Positions 49,138-59,240 of a DNA stretch of 64,000 nucleotides are shown piece by piece. The notes under the pieces were generated by a model. The model saw only the letters and a program-made list of their open reading frames with translations, had not been told where the DNA came from and did not search any database. The translations under genes were made by a program, and so were the position numbers. Source of the stretch: Cokeromyces recurvatus (Eukaryota; Mucoromycota; Mucoromycetes; Mucorales; Mucoraceae); contig NW_026251405.1 in the NCBI RefSeq assembly GCF_025118155.1, forward strand, positions 434,001-498,000. The letters are read 5' to 3'. How positions within the stretch are numbered: the stretch's first letter is position 1; each line of letters begins with the position of its first letter.

Positions 49138-49952
49138 TTTTAAAATCGACTAAAGCGAAAAAGAGGAGGCAACATCATTTTTGCTCCTCTGAACCTTATT
49201 AAAAAAAAAATTTGCTACGAAGGTATAAGCCACACAAAAATTTATAATATAATTTAAAAGAGCGACAATACTATTTAATTGTCCAATTAAGATATCAATA
49301 GCTAAATACACCCTCCAAATCGAATGAAGTGTATGTAAGCTTACATAATAAATGTAACAACATATTGTGTAGTATTTGACATTTATTTGAGAAAAAAAAA
49401 ACAAAAGGGAGGGGGAAAGAGTGCTTATAGGTTATCAGTAATATATACATACATACATACACACATACATATACTTGTATACATATATATCTGTACACAA
49501 TTTATTAGTTAATAATTAAAAATTGTACTTGATTTATGCGGATACAATAGAAAATAGAGGGATCCAGTCCATCAAACACCTAATCACACTGTACCTTATT
49601 ATAAGGAAAAGAGATGTGATAAAACAATTAGGGTTTATGTCATCATTATCAGTTAGCTACTACTTTTTATAATCTATACTGACACGATAAGGATTACATT
49701 TGTTAATGATAATAATGATACATACGATTAACTTGGTAGTCACTCTTATTGTTTATTCATGATGTGAACAGATAGAATCAAGTTATTACTAATACAACAA
49801 GATCTATGATATGTTTAAAGACTAGAGCAAAATGGTATTCAAAAGTGATAATAGATAGTAAAGAAAATATACAATTTATTATAAATAAAGGAAGATACAA
49901 AAAAAAAAAAAAAAAAAAAAAAAAAGAAATAACTACAATAAGGAATTCAATA
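49138..49952. other. Spacer upstream of eL19
   Basis: About 0.8 kb with the eL19 promoter and the 3' flank of the coiled-coil gene. It holds a short ATAC tetranucleotide run near 49446-49460 and an A27 tract at 49899-49925. No gene or RNA recognised. Confidence 0.55.
49899..49925. repeat. A27 tract
   Basis: Run of about 27 A just past the stop codon of the minus-strand coiled-coil gene. Confidence 0.8.
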
Positions 49953-50833
49953 TTAATTTAACTTGAGTCTTTTAACTTGTCTTTCGTTAGAAGGATGTAA
50001 CTCTTTTGCTGTTACTGACTTATTACTTGATTCTTCAGAATCTAGTGTGTATTATTATTATTTGAAATGATATTATTTACCTCTTTTTTTTTTTTCTTTT
50101 TTTTCTTACCTTCTAATTTTATGTGTTTCTTCGTCGTCCTTAAAGCATTTGCCCATGATTTACTAATTAGTCTTCGAGCACCCCAATAACCAATACACAT
50201 ATGTAAGGGCACACCTAAACTGGACGCTTCACGTTCAACCATTTCAAATGCTACTCGCTGTGTATTAATATCAATTGACTTCCATGATTTACTAATATCT
50301 TCATTTCTTTCTTTCATATATTTTTTTAAATCAGACACAACATGAATCATTGTCTTTTGAAGTTTATACAATCGAAGGCCTGCTTCTTCATCACTCACTT
50401 TCATATATTCTCTTGTCATTCGTCTTAGTTCAACTAGTCGATTATCTTTCTTTTTCTGATCATCTACCATGACTTTAGAAGGAGCTGGAATACTACGGGC
50501 TGCTACTACTGATAATAAATTAGATGTTGTAACATTATTTTCGTCATTGTTTTGCCTTGATAGTAGACTATTATTATCCATTATGGTTTCCTTTAAATTA
50601 TTGAGTTCACTTAGTATCGTTGTTTGTCGTTCACTATAAGTATTAAGTTCTTGATGGGATTCGTTTAAAGCTGTTTGTAAATAGTCTACTTTTTCTTTGA
50701 GTTTATTTACAGAATCGGTTAATGTCTTGTTTTCATCTTTTAATAATGTTAATGTTTGTTGTATAATGGTATAATCTTGTTTCAATTTTTCATTGTCTTT
50801 TGTAAGCCTATCAACTAATGAAGCATTTAACAT
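49953..50833 (-). CDS. Uncharacterised coiled-coil protein
   Basis: I do not recognise this family. Two exons: 50833 down to about 50110, then about 50039-49953; they join in phase as IKLE-DSEESS and end ERQVKRLKLN. I take MLNASLVDRLTKDNEKLK as start; an in-frame ATG 12 codons upstream would add only YYYFSPIKKKT. Residues 5 to about 95 form a long coiled coil (KLKQDYTIIQQTLTLLKDEN, VNKLKEKVDYLQTALNE). A basic linker follows, then a helical C-terminal region with REYMKVSDEEAGLRLYKLQ, LGVPLHMCIGYWGARRLI and KSWANALRTTKKHIKL, which looks folded and might be a small DNA- or protein-binding module. No catalytic motif or membrane segment. A BEN- or myb-like role is possible but unsupported. Confidence 0.75.
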
Positions 50834-51300
50834 GGTTTTTTTTTTTATTGGGGAGAAATAATAATACAAAGTTTTTTTTTTCTTTATAAATAGAGAAGAA
50901 AAAGGAAAATAGAAAAGTGAAGGGGGTATTATTTAACAAGGGGAATAATATGAGTATCGATTTACAAGATAGACTTCTTCTCCACTTTTTTTTTTTTTGT
51001 TAAAAAAAAAAAGAAAAATCTATTACATAAAATTAATGCGGGAAATTTCATATTTACTTTTTTAAGAAGAAGAAAAAGAAAAAAAAAAGAGGCGTTCACT
51101 CTATTTATTAACTTATGTTTAATAGTGAGTAAAAAATGAATACTATCATTGCTTTACATTACATGCAAATCCTTGTCTTTTTTTCTTTTTTTTTCCTTTT
51201 CTTTCAATAAAAGTTATTTTTTTTTCCTTTTCTTTTAGTGGTTCAAATGCCATTTAAAAACAGGAACCAATCGAACTTGTACAACTGTAAAAGATTTTTA
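50834..51300. other. Spacer between coiled-coil gene start and Hub1 3' end
   Basis: About 0.47 kb of A/T-homopolymer-rich DNA holding the coiled-coil gene promoter and the Hub1 gene 3' flank. No other feature seen. Confidence 0.55.
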
Positions 51301-52121
51301 TTATCTATAATATAATTCAAGATTCATACCATCATGTAATTCATCTAACAAACATTCTTGTTAGTTTAAATATGCATCTTATAAATTCAACTTTACTTAC
51401 AATCAGCTAAGGTAATGTGATCTTTAAATTCTTTATACCATTTTTTGAGCACAATTTTATTTGGGTCTGTACCGATTTGTGCTGCTACTAATTTTTTAAA
51501 ATCTCCAACAAGATCATTGGGCGAGCACTTGATTCTAGCTTTTTTACCCAATCTATCATTGACTTCTATTTCAATAAGATTAAAACTAGCCTTCTTTTTT
51601 TGAGGACAATTTTATTATCCTAAAAAAAAATAAAATAAATAAAACAATAAGTAAAGGAATTCGAAGAATAAAAAAAAAATGAAAAGATCTATTAAAGATA
51701 GATAGCTTGCCTTATTTTCATTTTTCATTCTAGATGGTGGTGGACTGCGTGATCTGTGATGGGATCTTTTTTCATCTCTTGGTGAAGATTCTCTTCTATC
51801 ATTACGTCGACTATCATATCTTCTTGGAGAGTAATCTCTTTTGTAATGACCGGATGAATCATCTTTTCTGTAGCGAGGTGAATAATCTCTTCGATAATTA
51901 GGTGACCGTGAACGTTCTCTTCTACGATCTGGTGACCGAGAGCGTTCTCTTCTACGATCTGGTGAACGAGAATGATTAGAAGATCTTTCTTTTTACGTGA
52001 TGGTTCTTCGGTTGAAGAATCTAATTCAAAGAAGAAAAAAAAAAGTCAAACTTTGTCTGTTTTGGTTGGATTTATATAAACATTTATATTTGCCTTTATC
52101 GTGCTTTTTAAATTTCAACAT
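51301..52121 (-). CDS. HUB1: RS-rich protein with C-terminal Hub1/UBL5 ubiquitin-like domain (gene model uncertain)
   Basis: The C-terminal 73 residues are a clear Hub1/UBL5 fold, the non-conjugated ubiquitin-like protein that binds the spliceosomal protein Snu66: [50 protein letters not shown], then an intron and [14 protein letters not shown]. Most Hub1 proteins start at the Met before IEV. Here there is no Met; upstream on the same strand lies an RS-rich exon with tandem [10 protein letters not shown], many RD/RE/SPR dipeptides and [14 protein letters not shown]. The exons can be joined through a GC-AG intron (donor AAG|GCAAGC near 51706-51711). The likely start is MLKFKKHDK at 52121. Using the good acceptors (TTTTAG near 51621, AATTAG near 52020) requires one extra A at each of two A runs. 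Other A-rich acceptors avoid that. The Hub1 identity is firm, the fusion likely, the exact exons unsure. Confidence 0.72.
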
Positions 52122-53136
52122 TTTTCAACAACAAGTTTAAAGAAAAAATGATTATCTATTATAATAGTATGCAATAATGCATTTTTTTTTTCTAAAAAAA
52201 AAAAAAAAAAAAAAAAAATCGGAGATGTTGGAGTGACGCATGCTTCACCTGTAGTAAATTGAATTCTTAAGACAAAGGATATTTTCTTATTTTAAAGGCA
52301 AAAGTTGTACTAACTTTTAATCTATCACTTTTCTTCCAAATGTTTATACAGATACTTAGTTCGTTTCTCAGAGTGTATAGCTCCCTGATCCTTTAATATC
52401 ATAGTTTTTACAAAAAAAAAAAAATACTTTGCAAATATGAAAAGACAGCTGTTAAATAGTAGTCTTTTTTTTTAAATCCTAGTTGTCTTGTAGTTATTTA
52501 TATTTGTTAGAAAGAGGCTATCTAGCGTGTCCTTTTACTTTATACTCCCTTAAAGTGCTTTATAACTTTTTGCTCTTTATTTTATTAATGAGAATTGTTT
52601 TAATTTTAGCTGTGAATAGGTTTAAATGATATCATTAGTCCCTTTACACACACTTCTTTAGATATTATATACTGTCTAGACTTCCTTCCCTTTTTTATAT
52701 CTATCTATTGGCCAGAAAAAAAAAAGAAAAGATAGAGTATATATGCCTTTATGAAGAAAAGAATATTTATTTCAATTTGATCTTATTTCCTCAAATATCG
52801 AGTAAAATGATTACTATTTCTCGATTATCATTGATGTCCTCATTTCTTTTTCCTTTATCTATTTTATTTTTTTTTTTTTCTATTTTCTTCCTTGATCCGA
52901 CCCGGGCCATGATGATATATTCAATATCTCGTGCCCAATAGTTTTCTAATTTATTATAATAAATAAAATATCAAGCGTAGTATTACTAAAAAAGGCGTTT
53001 TTTTTTTTATTTTTATTTTTTTTAGTTCAATTTTTTTATTTTATTTTTTTTATTTTATTTTTTTTATTTTATTTTTTTTATTTTATTTTTTTTTTTTTTT
53101 TTTTTTTTTGTTTTTTCTCTCATCTCTAATAACATC
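52122..53136. other. Divergent promoter region between Hub1 and the BAG6-like gene
   Basis: About 1 kb with both start regions. It contains an A24 run near 52197-52219, a short reading frame at 52708-52941 of Leu/Phe low complexity that I do not take for a gene, and a T-rich minisatellite right before the BAG6-like start. No defined factor site recognised. Confidence 0.5.
53030..53109. repeat. 14-bp T-rich minisatellite at the BAG6-like promoter
   Basis: About four copies of a 14-bp unit, A-T4-A-T8, followed by a run of some 23 T, ending 27 bp before the start codon of the BAG6-like gene. It would lie in the core promoter or 5' UTR. Confidence 0.8.
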
Positions 53137-53832
53137 ATGTCGAGTGAAACAACGAATGACAGTAACAACAAACCATCATCATCATCTGATCCCAATAGAT
53201 CTATTGAGTTATCCATTAAATCTCTTGAACAACAAGTAAAAATGGTCTCTGTACCTAGAAATGCATCCGTTTTAGATCTAAAGCATAAAATTGAAGTTTT
53301 ATTTGATGTCGATAGTATACGTCAACGTTTAATTTTTCAGGGAAAAGTTTTAAAAGATGACAAAAACTTGATGGATTATGGTAAGTTGGTTAATCAGTAA
53401 AGACGAATATAAACTCATGTATATATAATACAGAAAACTTGGATGATGGTAAAGTCATTCATCTGGTTATTAGACCCTTGAATGCGCCACATAACCCAGA
53501 AAATGGTAATTATTAATATATTATATGACTCGACTCTTTTTTTTTATTATTATTATTTAAATTAATAATTATATTAGATGAACCACAACAACAAAGAAAT
53601 AACAGGAGGCCAACAGGAAGAAGAGGCATTTCTTCAGGATATGCTGTAATAACGTTAGATGCCACTTTGGCAGATTTAACAGGTGGATTGGGTGCTACTA
53701 GTGGTTCTGTAAGTTTTGATATAGACAGATAGATATGAAGTAGAGGAGGGGAAGGGGAAGGGGAAGGGTAGAGAATTTAGTTTTATTTATTTATTAATGT
53801 ATATTTATATATTTATTTATATGTAATATATG

Positions 53833-53875
<43 letters not shown>

Positions 53876-54891
53876 ATGCGTGTGTGTATGCGTGTATATA
53901 TGTGTGCGTGTAGCTTTTACCTAGTCTATTTAATAATTTACAACAAAATAATACGAATAGTCCATTTTCGCCTTCTGGAAGAACTGCTTCCCCTCGATCT
54001 GTAAGTTACATTATGCTTATCAACTTTTTTTTTTTTTAATTTTTATTGTTTTTTTTTTTCTTTTTTTAACCAGGGATTTCTTCAAATTTTAACATCAAAT
54101 AATAATAACAGTAATAGCAGTAATAATAATAATGATCGATCTTTTAGACGTACTAGATTAACTACTGGATTGGATGGAATAATAGATTTGATGGAAAATG
54201 CGAACCGAAATACTACACCTTCATCATTAAATACAAGATTAGCAAGAACGTTAGCTTATACAAGAGAGATTAATAACCTATTAGATACACCACTTAATGA
54301 ATGTAAGTAATAAATAGATACATGTCTATTATAGTCATTCATATGAATTATATTTTTGTATTCTAGTTGAACACAGTAATAGCACAATGCTCAGTTTAAG
54401 ACCTACATTATCCGCTATTCATGAATCTAGACAAGTATTATTACAGCAACCTAACCCAGCATCACAATTAGCTTTAGTTTTTGATCAAATAGCTAATTTA
54501 TTTGAAAGATTGAGTTCTTATTTTAGAGATTTAAGTCAACAACTCTCTAGAGCTGAAGAAATGGTAATATTTTATCTATCTTGCACAAGTTTATTATGAC
54601 TAACTTTATACCATATAATAGTCGAATCAACATGCCCATTTATTAAGAGCAGCTAGAGTGATACAAATTATAAGTTTAAGTCAACATTTCCTAGCTGCTG
54701 CACTTGTAAATGTAGATGCTCAAAATTTGAATGCTGCTACTAATACGACTACGACTAATACAAATACAAATAATACGACCGGTGGTACATCTGCAAACAC
54801 TAGCACATCAACAGAAGAAGAATCAAATAAAAGAAAGAGAGAACAGAGCGATGAAGCTGAATCTTCTTCCTCATCAAAGAAAAGACAATAA
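53137..54891 (+). CDS. Ubiquitin-like-domain protein, BAG6/Scythe-like
   Basis: Protein of about 430 residues with an N-terminal ubiquitin-like domain: LSIKSLEQQVKMVSVPRNASV, LKHKIE, RQRLIFQGKVLKDDKNLMDY and, in the next exon, ENLDDGKVIHLVIRP. The RLI-QGKVL-DDK-L-Y and KVIHLV wording is like the BAG6 UBL, which shuttles misfolded and tail-anchored proteins to the proteasome or GET route; ubiquilin and Dsk2 are alternatives, but no C-terminal UBA is seen. About seven exons. The middle is Asn/Ser/Arg-rich; a helical region follows (LALVFDQIANLFERLSSYFRDL, then HLLRAARVIQIISLSQHFL), comparable with central BAG6 helices. The C-terminus is Thr/Asn-rich and ends in a basic KRKRE ... SKKRQ motif, a likely nuclear signal. 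Confident on UBL, moderate on BAG6 relation. Confidence 0.75.
53823..53913. repeat. TA/TG/TGTATGCG dinucleotide-rich tract in a BAG6-like intron
   Basis: About 90 bp of TA then TG repeats with TGCG interruptions, running right up to the TAG acceptor of the intron before the exon that encodes SFLPSLFNN. The usual polypyrimidine tract is replaced by alternating purine/pyrimidine DNA. Confidence 0.75.
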
Positions 54892-55053
54892 ATGATTTTA
54901 ATCTAAAGGTTGAATAATTTTATTTTATTTAATTTAACTTTATTTATTTTATTTTGGTTTTGGTTACAATTTACCTGCATTATTTCTTTTATTTTTTTTT
55001 ATTTTATTTTTTTTTTCTTCTTCTTCTTCTTCTTCTTCATTCCTCTTATTATT

Positions 55054-56088
55054 ATGTTACGTAGTCGACCATTTTTGATATTAAAAAGAGTGTATCATTA
55101 TAATCGTTATCAAAGTGTAGAATCATTAAGAGAGAGATATAAAGAAAAAAAGCTTCGACATATCCATGCTGCAGAAAAAGATAAAGCAACCATTCTATCT
55201 ATGAATACATTACATAATCAAAATAAATTATTTGAAGATAAGAAAAAAGCAATCTATGGACTTGGCTTTACATCACCTAATGAAGTGTAATTATTTAAAG
55301 GAAACAAAGAAGAAAAAAAAAAAGAAAAAAAAAGAAAAAAAAGAAATACTCATATTTATAGAATAGTTTTATTAACAATGAATTGAATCTAAGTCATATT
55401 GATGTATATGGATTTGATTATGATGTAAATTTAGAATAAAGTGCAAAATAAGTGTGATAACTGTTTAATAAGGCAGATCTTTATAATAACAATAACATAG
55501 TATACACTTGCAGACTACACAGATAATTTATCTTTGACTATTTATAATTCACTTCGGGATATTATGGTCGATGTATTTAAATATCCTAGACAAATTAAAG
55601 GTAAATTATCATTATTATTTCGTATATATCAGAGTAATGAATAGATAAATATGATATAGACTTCAAATTTGACTCTAATTTTGCTATAAGAGGACTTCAT
55701 TATGGTACCTTATAGATATATATGTATATGTATGTACATATATTTAACAAAGTCTATATTAGATTTTAATAATGGATGGTTAATGAAGATAGATAATATG
55801 GCTAATATCCAACTAAATACAATACACTGTAAAATACACATACTATGATATATACATATATACGTGTATATTTATAATTTGACTTGTGTGTACTATAGTA
55901 GGACGTGAACCTATACAAGATGTAAATAAAATTATAGAACTTCATAAAGGTCAACATATTTCTCCAGATTATCTTCGAACAAATATGTTTCAATTAAGCG
56001 ATTTATTCTCTATTCCTCAAGCAACTCTTTTAAGCGATGTTGTACAATACTTTCGAGACCATAACATGAAGTAATAATAATATTAATA

Positions 56089-56128
<40 letters not shown>

Positions 56129-56828
56129 ACATGTAAAGTCTTTTTATTCATCTATTTTATTCATCTTATTTTTTTTTGGCAAGCTTTCATCCTCGATATT
56201 TATCAGATGATGTAAATATAGCAGCTCGAATCTTACATACAGGAGCGCACGGTATAGGAGGCACACTTCATTTAGATGTAATGAAAGATTTACCTCGTTA
56301 CCTTGAGCGTTCTCCAAAGCTAGTTGATTATCTCGAACATTTACGAAAGCAAGGCAAAAAGACATTCCTGTTGACGAACAGTACGTTAGCCTTTATTGAT
56401 AAGGGCATGACTTATTTGACTACGACACATGATTGGAGAGATTTGTTCGATTGTGTCATCGTATCAGCTCGAAAGCCAGAATTTTATTACCATTTCCATC
56501 GACCCTTTCGAAGAGCAAATGAACCTAACTGGGATACTGTAGATAACTTTCTACCAGGCGAAATATATCAAGGTGGAAATATGAAAGATTTTGAAAGATT
56601 GACGGGATGGAAAGGGTAAGCTGTGTTAAGTATTTAATAATAATAAATCCCCACAATCCCCACCTAACTAATAGAGTTTTTTTTTTTTTTGTTCTTTCAT
56701 TGAAACAGTCAGAGAGTACTCTATTTCGGTGATCATATATTTTCTGATCTTATAGAAGCTTCAATTCAACATGGATGGCATACAGTTAATGTGAAAAAAA
56801 AATAATGAAATAAAATAAATAAATTTCC

Positions 56829-56864
<36 letters not shown>

Positions 56865-57422
56865 TTTTTTCCTTTTTCTTCTTTTTAATTAATCATTACT
56901 AAAATTTAGGGAGCTATTATACATGAACTTGCAAAGGAAATCGATATTAGAAATCAGCCTTCGTATCGGCATACTTTGTCTTGGTTAATTCGTTTAGAAA
57001 GTCTTTTGAATGAAGCACAAACTACAAAAAGTAATAATAAACAAATAAACCATAACGATCAACAACTTGAAATTCTGATAACTGAATGGAAAGAAGAAAG
57101 AAACCAAATCAAGATAAAACTTAAAAATGCCTTTAATGAATCCTTTGGTAGTCTTTTTCGAACCTATCAAAACCCTTCTTATTTTGCAAATAAAATTCAA
57201 AGATATGCTGATATTTATATGTCGAATATTACAAATTTGGATCATGTTTCTGTCGATTATGTATTTTATCCAAATCGAACTTATTTACCACAGTAAGTTA
57301 TTATTATATAATTTGTTGTTTTTTTTTTGGAACTAAATTCCTTTTTTTTTTTTTTTTTAAGTGAGCGATTTGTAGAAACATTGATTGATACAGGCGGAAA
57401 GATCAGCAAATATTTACTATAG
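55054..57422 (+). CDS. HAD-family 5'-nucleotidase domain protein (NT5DC type)
   Basis: Member of the NT5DC2/NT5DC3 family of HAD phosphohydrolase-like proteins, related to cytosolic IMP/GMP 5'-nucleotidase. The start [16 protein letters not shown] looks like a mitochondrial presequence. The gene is cut into at least nine exons, some very short: 55054-55286, 55367 to about 55423, 55501 to about 55600, a 46-nt exon near 55662-55707, and others. Joined, they give [21 protein letters not shown] then [10 protein letters not shown], so HAD motif I (DYDYTLA, with both catalytic Asp) is split by an intron. Further family signatures are [16 protein letters not shown] (motif II), [42 protein letters not shown] (motif IV), [15 protein letters not shown] and the end GKISKYLL. 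Substrate is unknown for this branch. Total about 560 residues. Confidence 0.88.
56091..56126. repeat. A36 tract in an NT5DC-type gene intron
   Basis: Run of about 36 A in the intron between the exon ending DHNM and the exon starting FHPRYL. Confidence 0.85.
56832..56859. repeat. (GT)14 microsatellite in an NT5DC-type gene intron
   Basis: About 14 GT units in the intron before the exon GAIIHEL. The run ends in TAG and could compete as a false acceptor with the true site near 56910. Confidence 0.85.
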
Positions 57423-57580
57423 GCGGATTTTAAAATTGTGTTGATGTGTACAACACTAAATATAGTAGAAGCGTGTTAAAATTAACTTATTTACATAAAA
57501 TAAAATAAAACCTTTATTTCCTTCTTTTTCCTTTTTATATATATAAATCTCTTTTCCACTTACACTTGTATTAAAAAAAA

Positions 57581-57885
57581 ATGTCTTATTTATCTGCTGA
57601 AAAAGCAGAGTCAGAACTCGCACAAAGTATCAAAAAGGCTTGCAGTGTGGAAGAAACTGCGCCAAAACAAAAACATGTTCGAAGTAAGTTTATTGAATGT
57701 TCATCATCTCGAATGAACTAATTGAGAAAAATAAAATAAAAAGAATGTATTGTATATACTTGGGACCATAGAACTTCAGCCATTATTTGGAATATATTAA
57801 AAGTACAGCCTTTACTTTCTGATGAAGTACAAACCTTTAAAGCTTTAATTCTTGTTCATAAAGTTATTAAAGATGGTCATCCTAA

Positions 57886-57924
<39 letters not shown>

Positions 57925-59209
57925 AAATGGGGTATTTATTTATTTTAAAAAAAAATTGTTTTATATATATATATATATACATATATACATATATACAAAT
58001 ATATATGTGTAGGTTATTAAAGATGCACTTCGAGAAACAAGTTGGTTAGAGACATGTGCGAGAAGCGTAAATATGGATAGTATGCGTGGTTATGGTACTC
58101 TTATTCGTGCCTACGTTGACTTTCTTTTACATAAACTTCAATATCATCGTGCACATCCTGAGTTTAACGGAACTTTTGATTATGAAGAATATATTAGTTT
58201 AAAGAATATTGATGATCCTAATGAAGGGTGACTAAAAAAAAGAAAAAAGAAAAAAGAAAAAAAATAGCAAGGCTTACATAATACTGACTCATTCTTTTGT
58301 ATCATAGTTTTGAGACAATCAATGACTTGATGATTTTACAGGATCATATCGACCGTTTCCAAAAGGTAGTTTTCAGTAGTTTCCGTCATCATTCTAATAA
58401 TGAATGTCGTATTGCTTCTCTTGTACCTTTGGTAGAAGAAAGTTATGGTATTTATAAGTTTATTACCAGCATGTTACGAGCTATGCATCAAAGTAAGTTG
58501 GGAGAAAAGCAATATGTCTATAGACCCTACATAAACTTATCCTCCTTTATATATATACACAGAAACGGACTCTTCTGATGCACTTACACCTCTAAGACAA
58601 AAGTTTAATTCACAACATTATGCACTTTTAAAATTTTATTATGAATGTTCCAATCTAAAATATCTTACAAGTCTCATTAATGTGCCTAAGCTTGCCCAGG
58701 ATCCACCTTCTTTTATGGATGGTAGTACGCCTAAATTACCTAAACGACCCGAGGTAGCTCGTATTGAAGCACCACCCACCCCAGCACAAGCAGCCTCTCC
58801 AGAGCCTGTCATCGATTTTGGACCCAAAAGCAAGCAGAGCAACAACGGGAATATGAAGAACAGCAAGCACGACTTGCTCAACAGCGTGCTGATGAACAGG
58901 AGCGTATACGACAAATGCAGCTTCAACAACAACGTGAATATGAAGAGCAACAACGCCGTATGGCTGAACTTGAGCGACAACGTCAAGAAGAATTGATGCG
59001 CCAACAGATGCAATTGCAACAAAATGGTCGTTTAAATGAGCTGGAAATGCAGCTTTTGAACGCACGTAATCAATTAGAGCGAAATCAATTGATGTTGGAA
59101 CAATATGATCGACGTGTTAAAGCACTTGAACAAGAATTAGCCTCTATTAATGCTAATTCCCAACAACGAGATCAATCCAAAGATGAATTGATTCGTTCTC
59201 TTCAAAGTA

Positions 59210-59240
<31 letters not shown>

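Noticed and set aside
52708..52941. 77-codon frame upstream of the BAG6-like gene
   Set aside because: Mostly Lys then Phe/Leu low complexity in T-rich promoter DNA, with no homology that I recognise.
58682..58996. Alternative frame continuing past the SLA2 break
   Set aside because: After VIDF its residues (Asn/Lys/Ser-rich) have no SLA2 character, whereas the shifted frame gives the expected Gln/Glu/Arg coiled coil.
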